Below, one piece after another: positions 5,104 to 5,437 of a stretch of DNA of 5,437 nucleotides. The DNA is from Erythrobacter sp. (GTDB taxonomy: Bacteria > Pseudomonadota > Alphaproteobacteria > Sphingomonadales > Sphingomonadaceae). The stretch is taken from positions 1 through 5,437 of the forward strand of contig DMWU01000214.1 of NCBI GenBank assembly GCA_003483125.1, in the 5' to 3' direction. Numbering within the stretch: the first letter of the stretch is position 1; each line of letters begins with the position of its first letter. The notes below the pieces were generated by a model, which saw only the letters and a list, made by a program, of their open reading frames with translations, searched no databases and had not been told where the DNA came from. The position numbers were made by a program, and so were the translations under genes.

Positions 5104-5437
5104 ATGACAAGCCTGATGGAAACAGATTACGACGGGACCGGTAAAACCCTCTTCCCGGAACCCGATACCGAAATCGATGTGCGCGACACGTTCGGCATTG
5201 ATGTCGACTGGCAAGTGCCCGCATTCAGCCTGGCTGATGAGCGCGTACCCGATATCGATGAGAACTATGTGTTCGATCCCGACACAACATTGGCGATCCT
5301 TGCAGGCTTTGCGCATAATCGCCGCGTCATGGTTCAGGGCTATCACGGCACTGGTAAGTCAACGCATATTGAACAGGTCGCGGCGCGGCTCAAATGGCCA
5401 AGTGTCCGCGTAAACCTCGATGCCCATATCAGCCGTA
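5104..5437 (+). CDS. cobS: Cobaltochelatase subunit CobS, N-terminal part (continues beyond window)
   Basis: The visible 111 residues match the N-terminus of CobS, the AAA+ ATPase that with CobT drives CobN in inserting cobalt into hydrogenobyrinic acid a,c-diamide in aerobic cobalamin synthesis. After a variable start, the CobS-typical RDTFGID (27-33), VPAFSLADERVPDID (38-52), FDPDTTLAILAGFAHNRRVMVQGYHGTGKSTHIEQVAARL (57-96) and RVNLDAHISR appear, with Walker A GYHGTGKS at 79-86. Full CobS proteins are about 330 residues, so roughly two thirds lie outside the window. ATG 5104 is chosen; ATG 5116 is an alternative, and neither has a clear SD. No cobN or other cobalamin gene is visible; cobS next to bolA and J-domain genes also occurs in alphaproteobacteria without full cobalamin synthesis (recalled), so a chelatase role here is not proved. 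Confidence 0.95.
   Translation, partial: MTSLMETDYDGTGKTLFPEPDTEIDVRDTFGIDVDWQVPAFSLADERVPDIDENYVFDPDTTLAILAGFAHNRRVMVQGYHGTGKSTHIEQVAARLKWPSVRVNLDAHISR

Noticed and set aside
4990..5346. Minus-strand frame of 118 codons opposite cobS
   Set aside because: It is the antisense shadow of the conserved CobS N-terminus, including Walker A.

Overview
The window looks like the chromosome of an alphaproteobacterium, most likely Sphingomonadales (Erythrobacter/Sphingomonas-like). The reasons are the typical alphaproteobacterial grouping of a bolA-family gene, a divergent small J-domain gene and cobS, together with the style of the proteins (DHRS7-like SDR, MpaB/DUF2236 oxygenase, ChrR-like double cupin). 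This placement rests on recognising families, not on a search.

Layout. Left block (1-1732): an SDR oxidoreductase on the minus strand that runs off the left edge, preceded in the same direction by bolA with a 24-bp gap. Divergent from bolA is a gene for a protein with an N-terminal Cys/His cluster and a C-terminal J domain. Middle block (1729-4243, minus strand): a probable four-gene operon, transcribed tetR -> mpaB-like oxygenase -> DUF1428 protein -> glutathione S-transferase. Its last stop codon overlaps the J-domain gene's stop tail to tail. Right block (4244-5437, plus strand): a divergent control region with two matching palindromes, a ChrR-like double-cupin gene, then the start of cobS, cut by the right edge.

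How it may work together. The tetR operon and the divergent cupin gene share one intergenic region carrying two copies of a TACC-N-ACTAGT-N-GGTA-type palindrome 46 bp apart centre to centre. One copy covers the tetR ribosome-binding site and the other lies about 30 bp before the cupin reading frame. The simplest reading is a self-repressed TetR regulon for oxidation or detoxification (haem oxygenase-like MpaB, GST, DUF1428, cupin) lying between the housekeeping bolA/J-domain genes and cobS. The ligand is unknown.

Most notable: two genes of this cassette carry apparent lesions. The DUF1428 gene has one extra T in a T-run, which removes its conserved C-terminal tail; the tail is intact in the next frame. 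The cupin gene has an in-frame TAG where relatives, as I recall them, carry Trp, so only a shortened product from an internal ATG is readable. These may be decay, sequencing errors or recoding. No RNA genes, CRISPR arrays, insertion sequences or clear intrinsic terminators were seen, and no stretch over 300 bases lacks a gene.
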